Source of the DNA: Faecalibacterium sp. CAG:1138
Lineage (GTDB): Bacteria; Bacillota; Clostridia; Christensenellales; CAG-917
Assembly: GCA_000434675.1 (NCBI GenBank)
Contig: HF988624.1
Span: forward strand, 1 to 13,223
Length of the DNA stretch: 13,223 nt
Direction of reading: 5' to 3'
Shown piece by piece: positions 6,568-13,193 of the stretch. Under the pieces are notes generated by a model. That model saw only the letters and a list, made by a program, of their open reading frames with translations, did no database searches and was not told where the DNA came from. Each line of letters opens with the position of its first letter. Position 1 is the stretch's first letter. A program made the position numbers and the translations under genes.

Positions 6568-6596
6568 GCGACCATTTTATGTGGTCGCCTTTTTTT
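6568..6596 (+). terminator. Terminator of the ferredoxin-GNAT operon
   Basis: A 7-bp stem GCGACCA (6568-6574) with TGGTCGC (6582-6588) closes a 7-base loop and is followed by a T run. It sits one base after the GNAT stop codon. Its T run touches the stop codon of the converging LysR gene. Confidence 0.88.
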
Positions 6597-7500
6597 ACGT
6601 CGCGGATTTTGCCAGATCGCCGTAGAGCTTGGCAATCCAGTCCAGAATTTCCGTATGGTTGAAGGTTTTGTGATAAACTATGTTGGTTTCCCTCACCATG
6701 CTGAGGTTTTCTATCGGAAGCGCAATCAGCTTTTTGCTTCTTATTTCTTTGCCGCAAGCGCCCCTTGCAAGCACGGATACTCCTATCTCTTTTCTGACGA
6801 GGTCCTTTATCGTGGCGATGTTGTCAACCTCAACCGCCACGTCGAAGTCGTCGATATTTTCCCCGACGCTCTCCAGCGTTGAGCGGAAAAGTTTCATCGT
6901 GGCAGACGTCGGCAACCGCATAATAAGGTGCTGCGCCTTCAGCTCGCCGAGAGTTACCACTGTTTTTTTGGCAAACGGGTGCGTCGGCGCCGCCACGCAC
7001 ACCAGATAGTCGGTGTCTATCATCATATAATTGAAATCCTGCCCCGCAGGTCTTCCTTCGATGATTGCCACGTCTATTTCAAAATTTTCCAGCTTATCAT
7101 AAAGATTTTTTATGTTATCAGTAATTATCGTTATGCTGAGTTCCGGTTTTTCGATAGCCACTCTGGACAACACCTCGGCCATAAGTCCGCTTTCCTGCGT
7201 ATGCGTTATGCCCACCCTGATGTTTCTGATGTTAAGCTTCGTGTCGCGTATCCTCAGTTGCATCTTTTCGCATAGCGCTTTCAGCCTTTTTGCGTATTCA
7301 ACGACCACTTCGCCCTCCTCCGACAGGGCCAACTCGCCCTTTTTTCGCAAAAAGAGGTTGACTTTCAGTTCTTCCTCCAGTCGTTTCATGTGGCCGCTGA
7401 CGGCAGGCTGAGTAAGCCCCAGAATATCCCCCGCCCTCGTGAAATTTTTCTCTCTCGCCACCACCAGCAGGGTTTCCAATCTTTCGTCAATCATCGACAT
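6595..7500 (-). CDS. LysR-type transcriptional regulator
   Basis: This LysR-type DNA-binding regulator is 301 residues long. The N-terminal winged helix-turn-helix spans roughly residues 4-62, with FTRAGDILGLTQPAVSGHMKR as recognition core. The rest (about 90-295) is a periplasmic-binding-protein-like effector domain, including VGITHT and a GVSVLARG segment typical of the family. I choose ATG 7500 because GAGGTG lies just upstream. That same GAGG overlaps the possible ATG at 7512 and argues against it; ATG 7494 is a further alternative. The gene diverges from a cation/proton antiporter across 139 bases containing a T-N11-A dyad, so it probably controls the antiporter and itself. This recalls NhaR, a LysR activator of a Na+/H+ antiporter gene. 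The effector is unknown. Confidence 0.92.
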   Translation of the reverse strand: MSMIDERLETLLVVAREKNFTRAGDILGLTQPAVSGHMKRLEEELKVNLFLRKKGELALSEEGEVVVEYAKRLKALCEKMQLRIRDTKLNIRNIRVGITHTQESGLMAEVLSRVAIEKPELSITIITDNIKNLYDKLENFEIDVAIIEGRPAGQDFNYMMIDTDYLVCVAAPTHPFAKKTVVTLGELKAQHLIMRLPTSATMKLFRSTLESVGENIDDFDVAVEVDNIATIKDLVRKEIGVSVLARGACGKEIRSKKLIALPIENLSMVRETNIVYHKTFNHTEILDWIAKLYGDLAKSAT

Positions 7501-7514
7501 AAAACACCTCATTC

Positions 7515-7529
7515 ATAACCAAAAGTTAT
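7515..7529. promoter_or_regulatory. Candidate LysR binding site (T-N11-A dyad)
   Basis: ATAAC-N5-GTTAT is a perfect 5-base inverted repeat containing the classical T-N11-A of LysR regulators (T7516, A7528). It is 11 bases upstream of the LysR ribosome site, as expected for autoregulation, and about 22 bases upstream of the antiporter -35 box. Confidence 0.55.
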
Positions 7530-7550
7530 CAATATCAAAAAAAATATAAT

Positions 7551-7579
7551 TTGACATAATGTAAAATCTATTGTATCAT
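7551..7579 (+). promoter_or_regulatory. Promoter of the antiporter-mgtC operon
   Basis: TTGACA (7551-7556), 17-base spacer, TATCAT (7574-7579). A second small palindrome, ACATAATGT (7554-7562), overlaps the -35 box. Confidence 0.75.
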
Positions 7580-7587
7580 AGCGTCAT

Positions 7588-7619
7588 CGGAAAAGCAAGG
7601 GGTTTCCGGCGCTTTTTTT
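7588..7619 (+). other. Leader hairpin ahead of the antiporter gene
   Basis: CGGAAA (7588-7593) pairs with TTTCCG (7603-7608); flanking GCG and CGC could add three more pairs. A run of seven T follows (7613-7619), then the ribosome site AAGGAGG. With the start expected near 7586 the hairpin would form the very 5' end of the mRNA. A stabilising 5' stem seems likelier than an efficient terminator. Confidence 0.35.
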
Positions 7620-7639
7620 ATTTTTAAGGAGGTTTTTCG

Positions 7640-9064
7640 ATGCTTGACAACTTTTCCACTGTGGCGCAAATCATCATTTCCGTTGCGGCAATGCTTTTGT
7701 CGGGCTATCTGATGACCCGCATCACGAGGCTTTTGAAGCTTCCGAACGTTACCGCCTACATCATCGCAGGCATTTTGATAGGTCCGTATTGCTTAAACGT
7801 CATTCCGCAAAAGGTTACCGAGGGCATGGATTTTATCGCCGACATCGCTTTGGCGTTCATTGCGTTCGGAACGGGGGAATTTTTCAAATTTTCAACTTTG
7901 AAAAAGAACGGAATGAAAACCGTGATTATAACCGTGTTCGAAGCAATTATTGCTTCAATTCTGGTGTTTATAGTTACGTATTTTATACTTAAACTCGGCG
8001 TTGCGTTTTCAATCGTTCTTGCCGCGCTGGCCGCGGCGACAGCTCCGGCGTCCACCGTCATGACAATCAGGCAAACCGGCGCAAAGGGCGACTTCGTGGA
8101 CACTTTGTTGCAGGTTGTTGCGCTTGACGACGTGGTGGGGCTGGTTGCTTTCAGCATTGCTATATCCGTTGCGACGGCAAAACTTTCCGGCGCGCTCGAC
8201 TTTAAGGATGTGGTGCTTCCGATCGTTTACAATCTGCTGTCCGTAGGCGTGGGCGGGCTTTTCGGCTACATACTCAGCCTGCTTCTTAAAAAGCGTTCCA
8301 CCGACAACAGACTTATCATTGCAATCGCGGCAATCTTCACCTTCTGCGGCATGTGCGTTCTGCTGGACGTTTCGCCGCTGCTCGGCTGTATGTCGATGGG
8401 CATGATTTATATAAACGCGTCCAAGGACGAAAAACTGTTTATGCAGCTTAACTACTTTTCGCCGCCGATTCTGCTGCTCTTCTTCGTGAGGTCGGGCGTA
8501 AACTTCAAGCTCGACACGCTTCTCGGCGGAGGCAGCGGCGTTGCGGGAGTGTCTTTGGCAGTTATAGGCGTGGTATATTTCTTCACCAGAATCGTGGGTA
8601 AATACGCGGGCGCGTTTTTAGGCTGCGCGGTAACGAAGAAAAACAAGGACGTCAGAAACTGGTTGGGGCTTGCCCTTATTCCGCAGGCAGGCGTGGCAAT
8701 CGGATTGTCCACTCTTGCGCAGAGGGTTATCGGAGGAGATGCCGGCGACGCGCTGCAAACGATAATTCTGGCGTCCAGCGTTTTGTACGAACTGATAGGC
8801 CCTGTCTGCGCCAAGCTTTCGCTGCATCTGTCGCACTCCTATTCGGATCTTCCGGAAGACGCGGCCGCGCCTGCGGAAACCACTGCCGCCGCAAATACGC
8901 CGCCTGAAGAAAACGAGGCCGACAAACTTATAAGAAAAATCGAAAAAATACGCAAAGAACTGCCGCCGCCTGCGCAATACGAGGACGAGGACGCCTTCAC
9001 TCAAGCGGCCGCAGAGCAAGAACAATATTATAATCTGAACATCAGACGACGCTTCAAGCGTTAA
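7640..9064 (+). CDS. CPA2-family cation/proton antiporter (Na+/H+ exchanger type)
   Basis: This integral membrane exchanger of the CPA2 superfamily trades cytoplasmic Na+ or K+ for protons. The 474-residue protein has about twelve hydrophobic segments up to roughly residue 400. The transport-site pair D163-D164 (VALDDVVGL) is present. Adjacent acidic residues are typical of electrogenic Na+/H+ exchangers such as NapA and NhaA, whereas Kef-type K+ systems usually have Gln-Asp. ATAPAST (133-139) corresponds to the crossed, unwound helix. A charged tail of about 75 residues, rich in Ala, Pro and Glu and ending in RRRFKR, follows. It contains no RCK/TrkA domain. A strong ribosome site (AAGGAGG) precedes ATG. 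It is the first gene of an operon with the MgtC-like gene and probable target of the divergent LysR regulator. Confidence 0.9.
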   Translation: MLDNFSTVAQIIISVAAMLLSGYLMTRITRLLKLPNVTAYIIAGILIGPYCLNVIPQKVTEGMDFIADIALAFIAFGTGEFFKFSTLKKNGMKTVIITVFEAIIASILVFIVTYFILKLGVAFSIVLAALAAATAPASTVMTIRQTGAKGDFVDTLLQVVALDDVVGLVAFSIAISVATAKLSGALDFKDVVLPIVYNLLSVGVGGLFGYILSLLLKKRSTDNRLIIAIAAIFTFCGMCVLLDVSPLLGCMSMGMIYINASKDEKLFMQLNYFSPPILLLFFVRSGVNFKLDTLLGGGSGVAGVSLAVIGVVYFFTRIVGKYAGAFLGCAVTKKNKDVRNWLGLALIPQAGVAIGLSTLAQRVIGGDAGDALQTIILASSVLYELIGPVCAKLSLHLSHSYSDLPEDAAAPAETTAAANTPPEENEADKLIRKIEKIRKELPPPAQYEDEDAFTQAAAEQEQYYNLNIRRRFKR

Positions 9065-9077
9065 AACGGAGGACATT

Positions 9078-9797
9078 ATGAACTACACCGATCCTATTGC
9101 AAAACTTTTTGGCAGCTGGGCATCAGATCTTACGGTCTGGTCGATAATTTTGAGAGCGACGCTTTCCGTGCTTCTTGCTTTCGCAATCGGCTCCGAGCGC
9201 TCGACCAAAGGCCATTCGGCAGGCCTTAAAACCTTCGTCCTTCTGTCGTTTTCCGCAACCGTATGCAGAATTCTGGACTGCGCTTTCTGGGCAGGCGAAA
9301 AATCCTTCCCGATTTGCTCTGCCGCGGCGGTCATCGCAACGGCTCTTATATCCGGCAACGCCGTTCTTTTCGGCGCAAAAAATCAGGTCAAAGGCCTCAC
9401 GACGTCGGCTTGGCTGTGGTCGTGCAGCGTGGTAGGTCTGATTCTCGGCGGAGGCATGTACACGGCGGCCATAGCCCTTTCCGTGCTTCTGTCCATTATT
9501 CTTGCCGCAATGCCTAAAATCGAAGCCGCGCTCAAAAACCGCTCCCGCCACTTTGAAATTCACCTTGAGCTTCAGAACAAATACGAGCTTCCGAATTTCA
9601 TCAACACCCTTCGAAAACTCGGCATGCATGTCGACGAAGTGGAAATAAACTCGGCCTACATCAATTCCGGCCTCAGCGTTTATGCGTTGAGGCTCACGAT
9701 TGAAAGCGAAGAGCTTAGGAACCACAAAAACCACAAGGAAATCATAAAAGCGCTTCAAAGCATCGACTACGTAAACTACGTCGAAGAAATTGTCTGA
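9078..9797 (+). CDS. MgtC/SapB family membrane protein
   Basis: This 239-residue membrane protein has the MgtC/SapB core (residues about 20-150, four to five hydrophobic helices). Typical signatures are GSERSTKGHSAGLKTF (38-53), corresponding to the family's GxxRxxxxxxAGLRT motif, and VKGLTTSAWLW (104-114). The helix with TALISGNAVLFGA (88-100) replaces the usual GIGFLGAG. Residues 157-239 form a soluble tail with ACT-like alternation of strands and helices. Family members are linked to Mg2+ limitation, F-ATPase control and membrane potential, mostly from work on Salmonella MgtC, so the role here is inferred. The ribosome site is GGAGG, and the gene starts 13 bases after the antiporter stop, consistent with one mRNA for ion homeostasis. 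Confidence 0.88.
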   Translation: MNYTDPIAKLFGSWASDLTVWSIILRATLSVLLAFAIGSERSTKGHSAGLKTFVLLSFSATVCRILDCAFWAGEKSFPICSAAAVIATALISGNAVLFGAKNQVKGLTTSAWLWSCSVVGLILGGGMYTAAIALSVLLSIILAAMPKIEAALKNRSRHFEIHLELQNKYELPNFINTLRKLGMHVDEVEINSAYINSGLSVYALRLTIESEELRNHKNHKEIIKALQSIDYVNYVEEIV

Positions 9798-9803
9798 AAC
9801 ACG

Positions 9804-9833
9804 AAAATGCCTCCCCTTAGGGAGGCATTTTTT
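9804..9833 (+). terminator. Terminator of the antiporter-mgtC operon, possibly bidirectional
   Basis: An 11-bp perfect stem AAAATGCCTCC (9804-9814) with GGAGGCATTTT (9821-9831) closes a 6-base loop, with further T residues. On the minus strand it may also end the transcript of the converging DUF5662 operon, for which no closer terminator was found. Confidence 0.9.
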
Positions 9834-9951
9834 GTGTGCTTCTGCAAATGATTTCAAACCGAGTTGCTTGTTTTTTTGTTTTTCTACCTTCTTTTGTTAT
9901 ATTCGGTTTTGAACGCACATAAATGAGTCCGTTTCCGAACTACTTTTTGGT

Positions 9952-10500
9952 TTATCGACGGTTTTTTGCTTTCCTTGCCGCCTTGATCTGAGCTTTTATG
10001 TGGGCAAAAGTTTCTTTTTCGCCCTTTTCCGAAAGCTCCACGAGCCAGCTTTTCAGAAGACGCGCGGTTTCCGGGTTCATATCGCCGTCGTATTTGGTTT
10101 TTTCGTAATACTCCAGCGGCTTGCCGTCGTCGTAATTTTCGCCGTTGTAGGTTCTTGTGGCGGAAACGCGGTCGCAAAACATTTCGGCCACATACTTTAT
10201 CGGCATTTTCACCGGAACCACTTTGTGGTCGGCGGCAGAAAAATCCGTCCAATATTCGTGATGATGCTTGTTACGCCCCTTATGGTGAAGCCACGCCGCG
10301 GAATATCCTTCCGCTTCTCTCTGCTTTGCAAGCGGGCTGCGATCTCCCTGATAGTATTTGACGCTGCTCAAAAATTCCACCGGCGAAAACTTCGACAGGT
10401 CGTGCGTCAGTCCCTGCCGGTATAGCCCCAGCTTGAAGCAATACTTTCTGACCAGCCGCCTATGATGGCAAACGGTTTTCAGATGCTTTAAAAACTTCAT
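9952..10500 (-). CDS. DUF5662 family protein of unknown function
   Basis: I recognise this 182-residue soluble protein as DUF5662 by its conserved blocks: KHLKTVCHHRRLV near the start, GLTHDLSKFSP (30-40), SVKYYQGDRSP (46-56), and a histidine-rich block (HHKGRNKHHHEYW, 72-84) followed by D86 and MFCDRVSA (107-114). The order H12/H13, H33-D34, the His cluster and D110 resembles a metal-dependent HD-type phosphohydrolase site. That is my inference, not an established function. The C terminus is Lys/Arg-rich. The ATG begins 2 bases after the stop of the metallophosphoesterase gene and has no strong ribosome site, so translation is probably coupled. It is the last gene of the CDF-metallophosphoesterase operon. 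No start further upstream is possible without entering that gene. Confidence 0.85.
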   Translation of the reverse strand: MKFLKHLKTVCHHRRLVRKYCFKLGLYRQGLTHDLSKFSPVEFLSSVKYYQGDRSPLAKQREAEGYSAAWLHHKGRNKHHHEYWTDFSAADHKVVPVKMPIKYVAEMFCDRVSATRTYNGENYDDGKPLEYYEKTKYDGDMNPETARLLKSWLVELSEKGEKETFAHIKAQIKAARKAKNRR

Positions 10501-10502
10501 GG

Positions 10503-11750
10503 TTATTGCGGATAATATTCGCTTCCGCGATATACGCCGTCGGCCAGAGGTTCGGCCTTTACTGCGAAACTGCCGTCAGGCTGAACGGTGATGACGGTTC
10601 CGCCGCGCTGTTCGTATTTTTTGTAGATTCCGAAGTACGCCAGATAGTCGACACTCATGCCGTAAGTCAGCCTTACGCCCTTATACTCGACGGACCAGTT
10701 GTTGAGGTGGTCGTGGCCGCAGAATATGCCCTTGGTGGACCCGAGGCGAAGAACCGCGTCGAAGAGAGGGCTGACTTCTTCGCTGCAGCAAACTCTATCG
10801 TCGCCTTCGCCTGCAAAGCCGTAGTAATATGTTACGTCGGCGGTGTTTTTGTAGCCGTTGGCCCTGAATTCTTCCCATGCGTCCCTATATTGCGTAAGAG
10901 GGATATGGAAGAAAATCATAGATTTGACAACGTTTCCGCCGTTTAAAGCCTTGATTCTGCCAACTTCCGATTCGTACCAGGCAACCTGATCGTCGTGAAT
11001 ACGATCGTAATTCCACATGATTCCGAACGGATCGTCGCCCATATAGGCGTTGGAATCCATAATGAAGAAGGACTGCACGTAGCCGTTGTCGTTTTTAACG
11101 TTTATGGTGTAGTTGCAGCTGCCGTATATGCCCTCAGGCCCCGGCGAGAACAGAAGTTTATCCCATTTTCCGCCGCAGGCGAGGCTGTTTTCAAAGTACA
11201 TTTTGGCAATATCGTCGCGATCGAAATAGCTGTAGGATTCGGTGTCGTGGTTGCCGAAAGTGAGCGCCCAATAAACGTCCAGTTTGTCCATAAGCTCCCC
11301 GAACATCTGCGCTTCGCGCTTGTTGTTGAAGGTGCCCGCCTGGAACGGAACCGGATAGGCAATGTCGCCGGTGACGATGACGAGATCCGGCTTCACCCTT
11401 TCAACCAAAGTGGCTACGGCTTCTATCGCCCAGCCGTCTTTGGAGACGGAAAGAAATCCGCCGCCGATATGTATGTCGGTGAGTTGCAGCACTTTAAACT
11501 CGCGATCACCCGGGATCGTGATGGTGTAGGAATTGTTCTCTGCATCGTAAACAGGCGTTTCGACAGTGGAGCCTACGGCTTCCAGATTTTTGATTTTGTT
11601 CATGTTGCCGTTATAGCCGATTGCGCCTGCGGCAACGAGAATACCGATGACGACGACTATCGCGCCGACAACCCAACCCGTTACGATCAGCTTGCCTTTT
11701 CTTCTGGCTTTCTTTTGGCCTTCGGTGAGGTTCTTTGCAGCTTTGCCCAT
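10503..11750 (-). CDS. Membrane-anchored calcineurin-like metallophosphoesterase
   Basis: This 415-residue metallophosphoesterase probably acts outside the membrane. A basic N terminus is followed by one hydrophobic helix (about 21-45) without a clear cleavage site, so it is likely a signal anchor. The dimetal motifs are complete and in order: D92-x-H94 (LTDIHIGG), G-D129 (VTGDI), G-N167-H168-D (FGNHD), H282 (FFHIP) and G-H346-D-H348 (GHDH). The inserted region between GNHD and FFHIP and the FSPGPEGIYG block resemble fungal and bacterial phosphoesterases of the DCR2/PPA-like group. The substrate is not predictable. The ribosome site AGGAGA lies inside the last two codons of the upstream CDF gene, whose stop is 2 bases before this ATG. 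DUF5662 follows 2 bases after its own stop. Confidence 0.92.
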   Translation of the reverse strand: MGKAAKNLTEGQKKARRKGKLIVTGWVVGAIVVVIGILVAAGAIGYNGNMNKIKNLEAVGSTVETPVYDAENNSYTITIPGDREFKVLQLTDIHIGGGFLSVSKDGWAIEAVATLVERVKPDLVIVTGDIAYPVPFQAGTFNNKREAQMFGELMDKLDVYWALTFGNHDTESYSYFDRDDIAKMYFENSLACGGKWDKLLFSPGPEGIYGSCNYTINVKNDNGYVQSFFIMDSNAYMGDDPFGIMWNYDRIHDDQVAWYESEVGRIKALNGGNVVKSMIFFHIPLTQYRDAWEEFRANGYKNTADVTYYYGFAGEGDDRVCCSEEVSPLFDAVLRLGSTKGIFCGHDHLNNWSVEYKGVRLTYGMSVDYLAYFGIYKKYEQRGGTVITVQPDGSFAVKAEPLADGVYRGSEYYPQ

Positions 11751-11752
11751 AA

Positions 11753-12586
11753 TTATCTCCTTTTTTCCAAACAGGAGTCAAACCCCTCTTCGGACAAATT
11801 GTTTTTTGCTTTTTCTATTTTTTCTTCCTCGTTCTCGTCGGCGTGAACCGTTGCGGTAACCAAGGTCTTTTCGTGACCGTAACCGTGAAGGCGCAGATTT
11901 TCGACCGAAAGTGCCGCTTCCTCCAAGGCTTTTGCCGCGGCAGCTCTTTTTTTGGGATCCTGCTTGCCCGCAAGAAGCATAAAATTGTTTTTCGCCAGCT
12001 TAAATCCGTAAATCGTGATAACCACGCTTATCGTAAAGCCCAGTATCGCGTCGATGCCGAAACCCTTCCCTGCCGTCGTGATATAGCAAATCAAGGTTAC
12101 GGCCGTGACTGCGGCGTCGAGCACCGAGTCCAGAAACTCCGTATTCAGAATCGGGGAAGAAACGTAGTCGTTGACTTTCTTTGCCAAAACCGCCATGCCG
12201 ATTTTCATCACGACGGTTGCGCCCATCAGATAGCAAAACGACGTATGAAAGGTCATTCTGTCGCGAACGGCAAACTTGTCTATGGCTTTCGCCGCAAACA
12301 CTATGCCCGTCAGCACGATAAGCACCGACACCACGAACGCGCATATCTCCTCGATTTTTCCGTAACCGTTTGGCATTTCATCGTCCGAAGGCCTTTTTGC
12401 ATAGGTGAAACCGATTATGGCCAGCGCGCAACCAACGGTGTCGATTGCGTTGTTGACGCCGTCCGACATTATCGCTACGCTTGACGCCGTCGCGCCTATA
12501 TATATTTTCACAAACGCCATCGCCAGATTGCATACGGCAAAAATCACCGAAAGCAACACGCCTTTGTCGTTTCTTTTCGTATCCAT
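11753..12586 (-). CDS. Cation diffusion facilitator (CDF) metal efflux transporter
   Basis: This CDF-family exporter, expected to be a dimer, moves divalent metal out of the cytoplasm in exchange for protons. The 277-residue protein has six predicted helices (to about residue 205) and a C-terminal cytoplasmic domain. The transport site corresponds to D42 and N46 in helix 2 (SDGVNNAID) and D153 and D157 in helix 5 (EFLDSVLDA). YiiP has D45, D49, H153 and D157. No histidine is present, and the usual HPYGH loop reads PNGYGK, so a Zn2+-type site is absent and Mn2+ or Fe2+ is more likely. ATG 12586 is chosen because AAAGGTG precedes it; a GTG at 12592 lies within that site. It is the first gene of a three-gene operon. 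Confidence 0.9.
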   Translation of the reverse strand: MDTKRNDKGVLLSVIFAVCNLAMAFVKIYIGATASSVAIMSDGVNNAIDTVGCALAIIGFTYAKRPSDDEMPNGYGKIEEICAFVVSVLIVLTGIVFAAKAIDKFAVRDRMTFHTSFCYLMGATVVMKIGMAVLAKKVNDYVSSPILNTEFLDSVLDAAVTAVTLICYITTAGKGFGIDAILGFTISVVITIYGFKLAKNNFMLLAGKQDPKKRAAAAKALEEAALSVENLRLHGYGHEKTLVTATVHADENEEEKIEKAKNNLSEEGFDSCLEKRR

Positions 12587-12613
12587 AATCACCTTTCCGA
12601 TATTATATATACT

Positions 12614-12643
12614 ATAATAACCCTTTTTTATCTTTCAAGTCAA
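12614..12643 (-). promoter_or_regulatory. Promoter of the CDF-metallophosphoesterase-DUF5662 operon
   Basis: Minus strand: TTGACT (12638-12643), 18-base spacer, TATTAT (12614-12619). The stretch to the ribosome site is nearly pure A/T (12600-12620). I see no manganese riboswitch or other structured leader: the space to the start is under 30 bases. Confidence 0.65.
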
Positions 12644-12735
12644 GAACTTGATAAATTTAGCCGACGATTTTTCAAACCGACGCTTCGGGCAAAAGCCGTT
12701 TTATCGTTTTTTTGAAATTTTGATGGCAAAATTCG

Positions 12736-12764
12736 TTGACAAACGAAACATATTAAACTATAAT
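12736..12764 (+). promoter_or_regulatory. Perfect consensus promoter of tRNA-Arg(ACG)
   Basis: TTGACA (12736-12741), 17-base spacer, TATAAT (12759-12764), an exact sigma-A consensus as expected for a stable RNA gene. The start is expected near 12771, leaving about 18 bases of 5' leader before the tRNA. Confidence 0.9.
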
Positions 12765-12788
12765 AACAAAGCAATCTGAATAAGATTT

Positions 12789-12865
12789 GGACGATTAGCT
12801 CAGCTGGATAGAGCGTTTGGCTACGGACCAAAAGGCCAGGGGTTCGAATCCCTTATCGTTCGCCA
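12789..12865 (+). tRNA. tRNA-Arg (anticodon ACG)
   Basis: This is a complete 77-base cloverleaf. The acceptor GGACGAT (12789-12795) pairs with ATCGTTC (12855-12861, one G.T), the D-stem is GCTC/GAGC, and the anticodon stem is TTTGG/CCAAA. The loop CTACGGA holds anticodon ACG at 12823-12825. There is a 5-base variable loop, a T-stem around TTCGAAT, discriminator G12862 and an encoded CCA. With A34 edited to inosine it would read CGU, CGC and CGA. The last 18 bases of this gene recur at 13001-13018. Confidence 0.97.
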
Positions 12866-12894
12866 AAGCGACAGACAAAAGTCTGTCGCTTTTT
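12866..12894 (+). terminator. Terminator after tRNA-Arg(ACG)
   Basis: A perfect 11-bp stem AAGCGACAGAC (12866-12876) with GTCTGTCGCTT (12881-12891), an AAAA loop and a T run follow directly on the CCA end. The T run begins the 30-base direct repeat. Confidence 0.9.
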
Positions 12895-12917
12895 CTTCTC
12901 TCAAGGTCTTCCCTGCA
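12888..12917 (+). repeat. 30-base direct repeat, copy 1
   Basis: The segment starts GCTTTTTCTTCTC and ends TCTTCCCTGCA. It is identical to 13194-13223, 306 bases downstream. It begins in the T run of the tRNA terminator. Confidence 0.9.
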
Positions 12918-13000
12918 CTCTGTGCAGCAGGCTTCGCCTGTGAACCCCTACGGGCTGACGCTTCTCTGCGTTTCGCTATTCCGTCGCTTCGCTCCTTACG

Positions 13001-13019
13001 ATCCCTTATCGTTCGCCAA
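13001..13019 (+). repeat. Duplicate of the 3' end of tRNA-Arg(ACG)
   Basis: ATCCCTTATCGTTCGCCAA repeats 12848-12866 exactly: the 3' T-stem strand, the 3' acceptor strand, discriminator and CCA plus one A. The 5' three quarters of the tRNA are absent. Like the intact tRNA, it is followed at once by a strong hairpin. It could be an old attachment-site duplication or the stub of a deleted tandem tRNA copy. Confidence 0.9.
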
Positions 13020-13057
13020 GAAAAGGGTAAGCAATTATTTTGCTTACCCTTTTCTTT
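13018..13057 (+). terminator. Perfect 17-bp hairpin after the tRNA-end duplicate
   Basis: The stem 13018-13034 pairs perfectly with 13040-13056 around a TTATT loop. The 3' arm ends TTTTCTTT. It occupies the same place relative to CCA as the terminator of the intact tRNA but has a different sequence. Confidence 0.75.
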
Positions 13058-13193
13058 CGCCTCGTATCAAAGGGATTCGAACGGGCGGAAAAAGCAACGT
13101 TTCAGTGAATCGTTGCCCGCCCCGGCGTGATAGCAATGCTTGCATTGCGGAGCGAATCCCGTGTGTGCTTTTGCACACTCTTTTCTCGTGACG

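Noticed and set aside
9123..9857. 244-codon minus-strand frame antisense to the MgtC-like gene
   Set aside because: It crosses the operon terminator, lacks a ribosome site and overlaps a well-supported membrane protein gene.
10995..11846. 283-codon plus-strand frame antisense to the metallophosphoesterase and CDF genes
   Set aside because: The minus strand carries two genes with complete catalytic motifs and embedded ribosome sites. The antisense product has no recognisable features.
12817..13191. 124-codon plus-strand frame through tRNA-Arg(ACG) and the repeat mosaic
   Set aside because: It starts inside the tRNA anticodon arm and runs through two terminators and repeats. The open frame reflects the repeats, not a protein.
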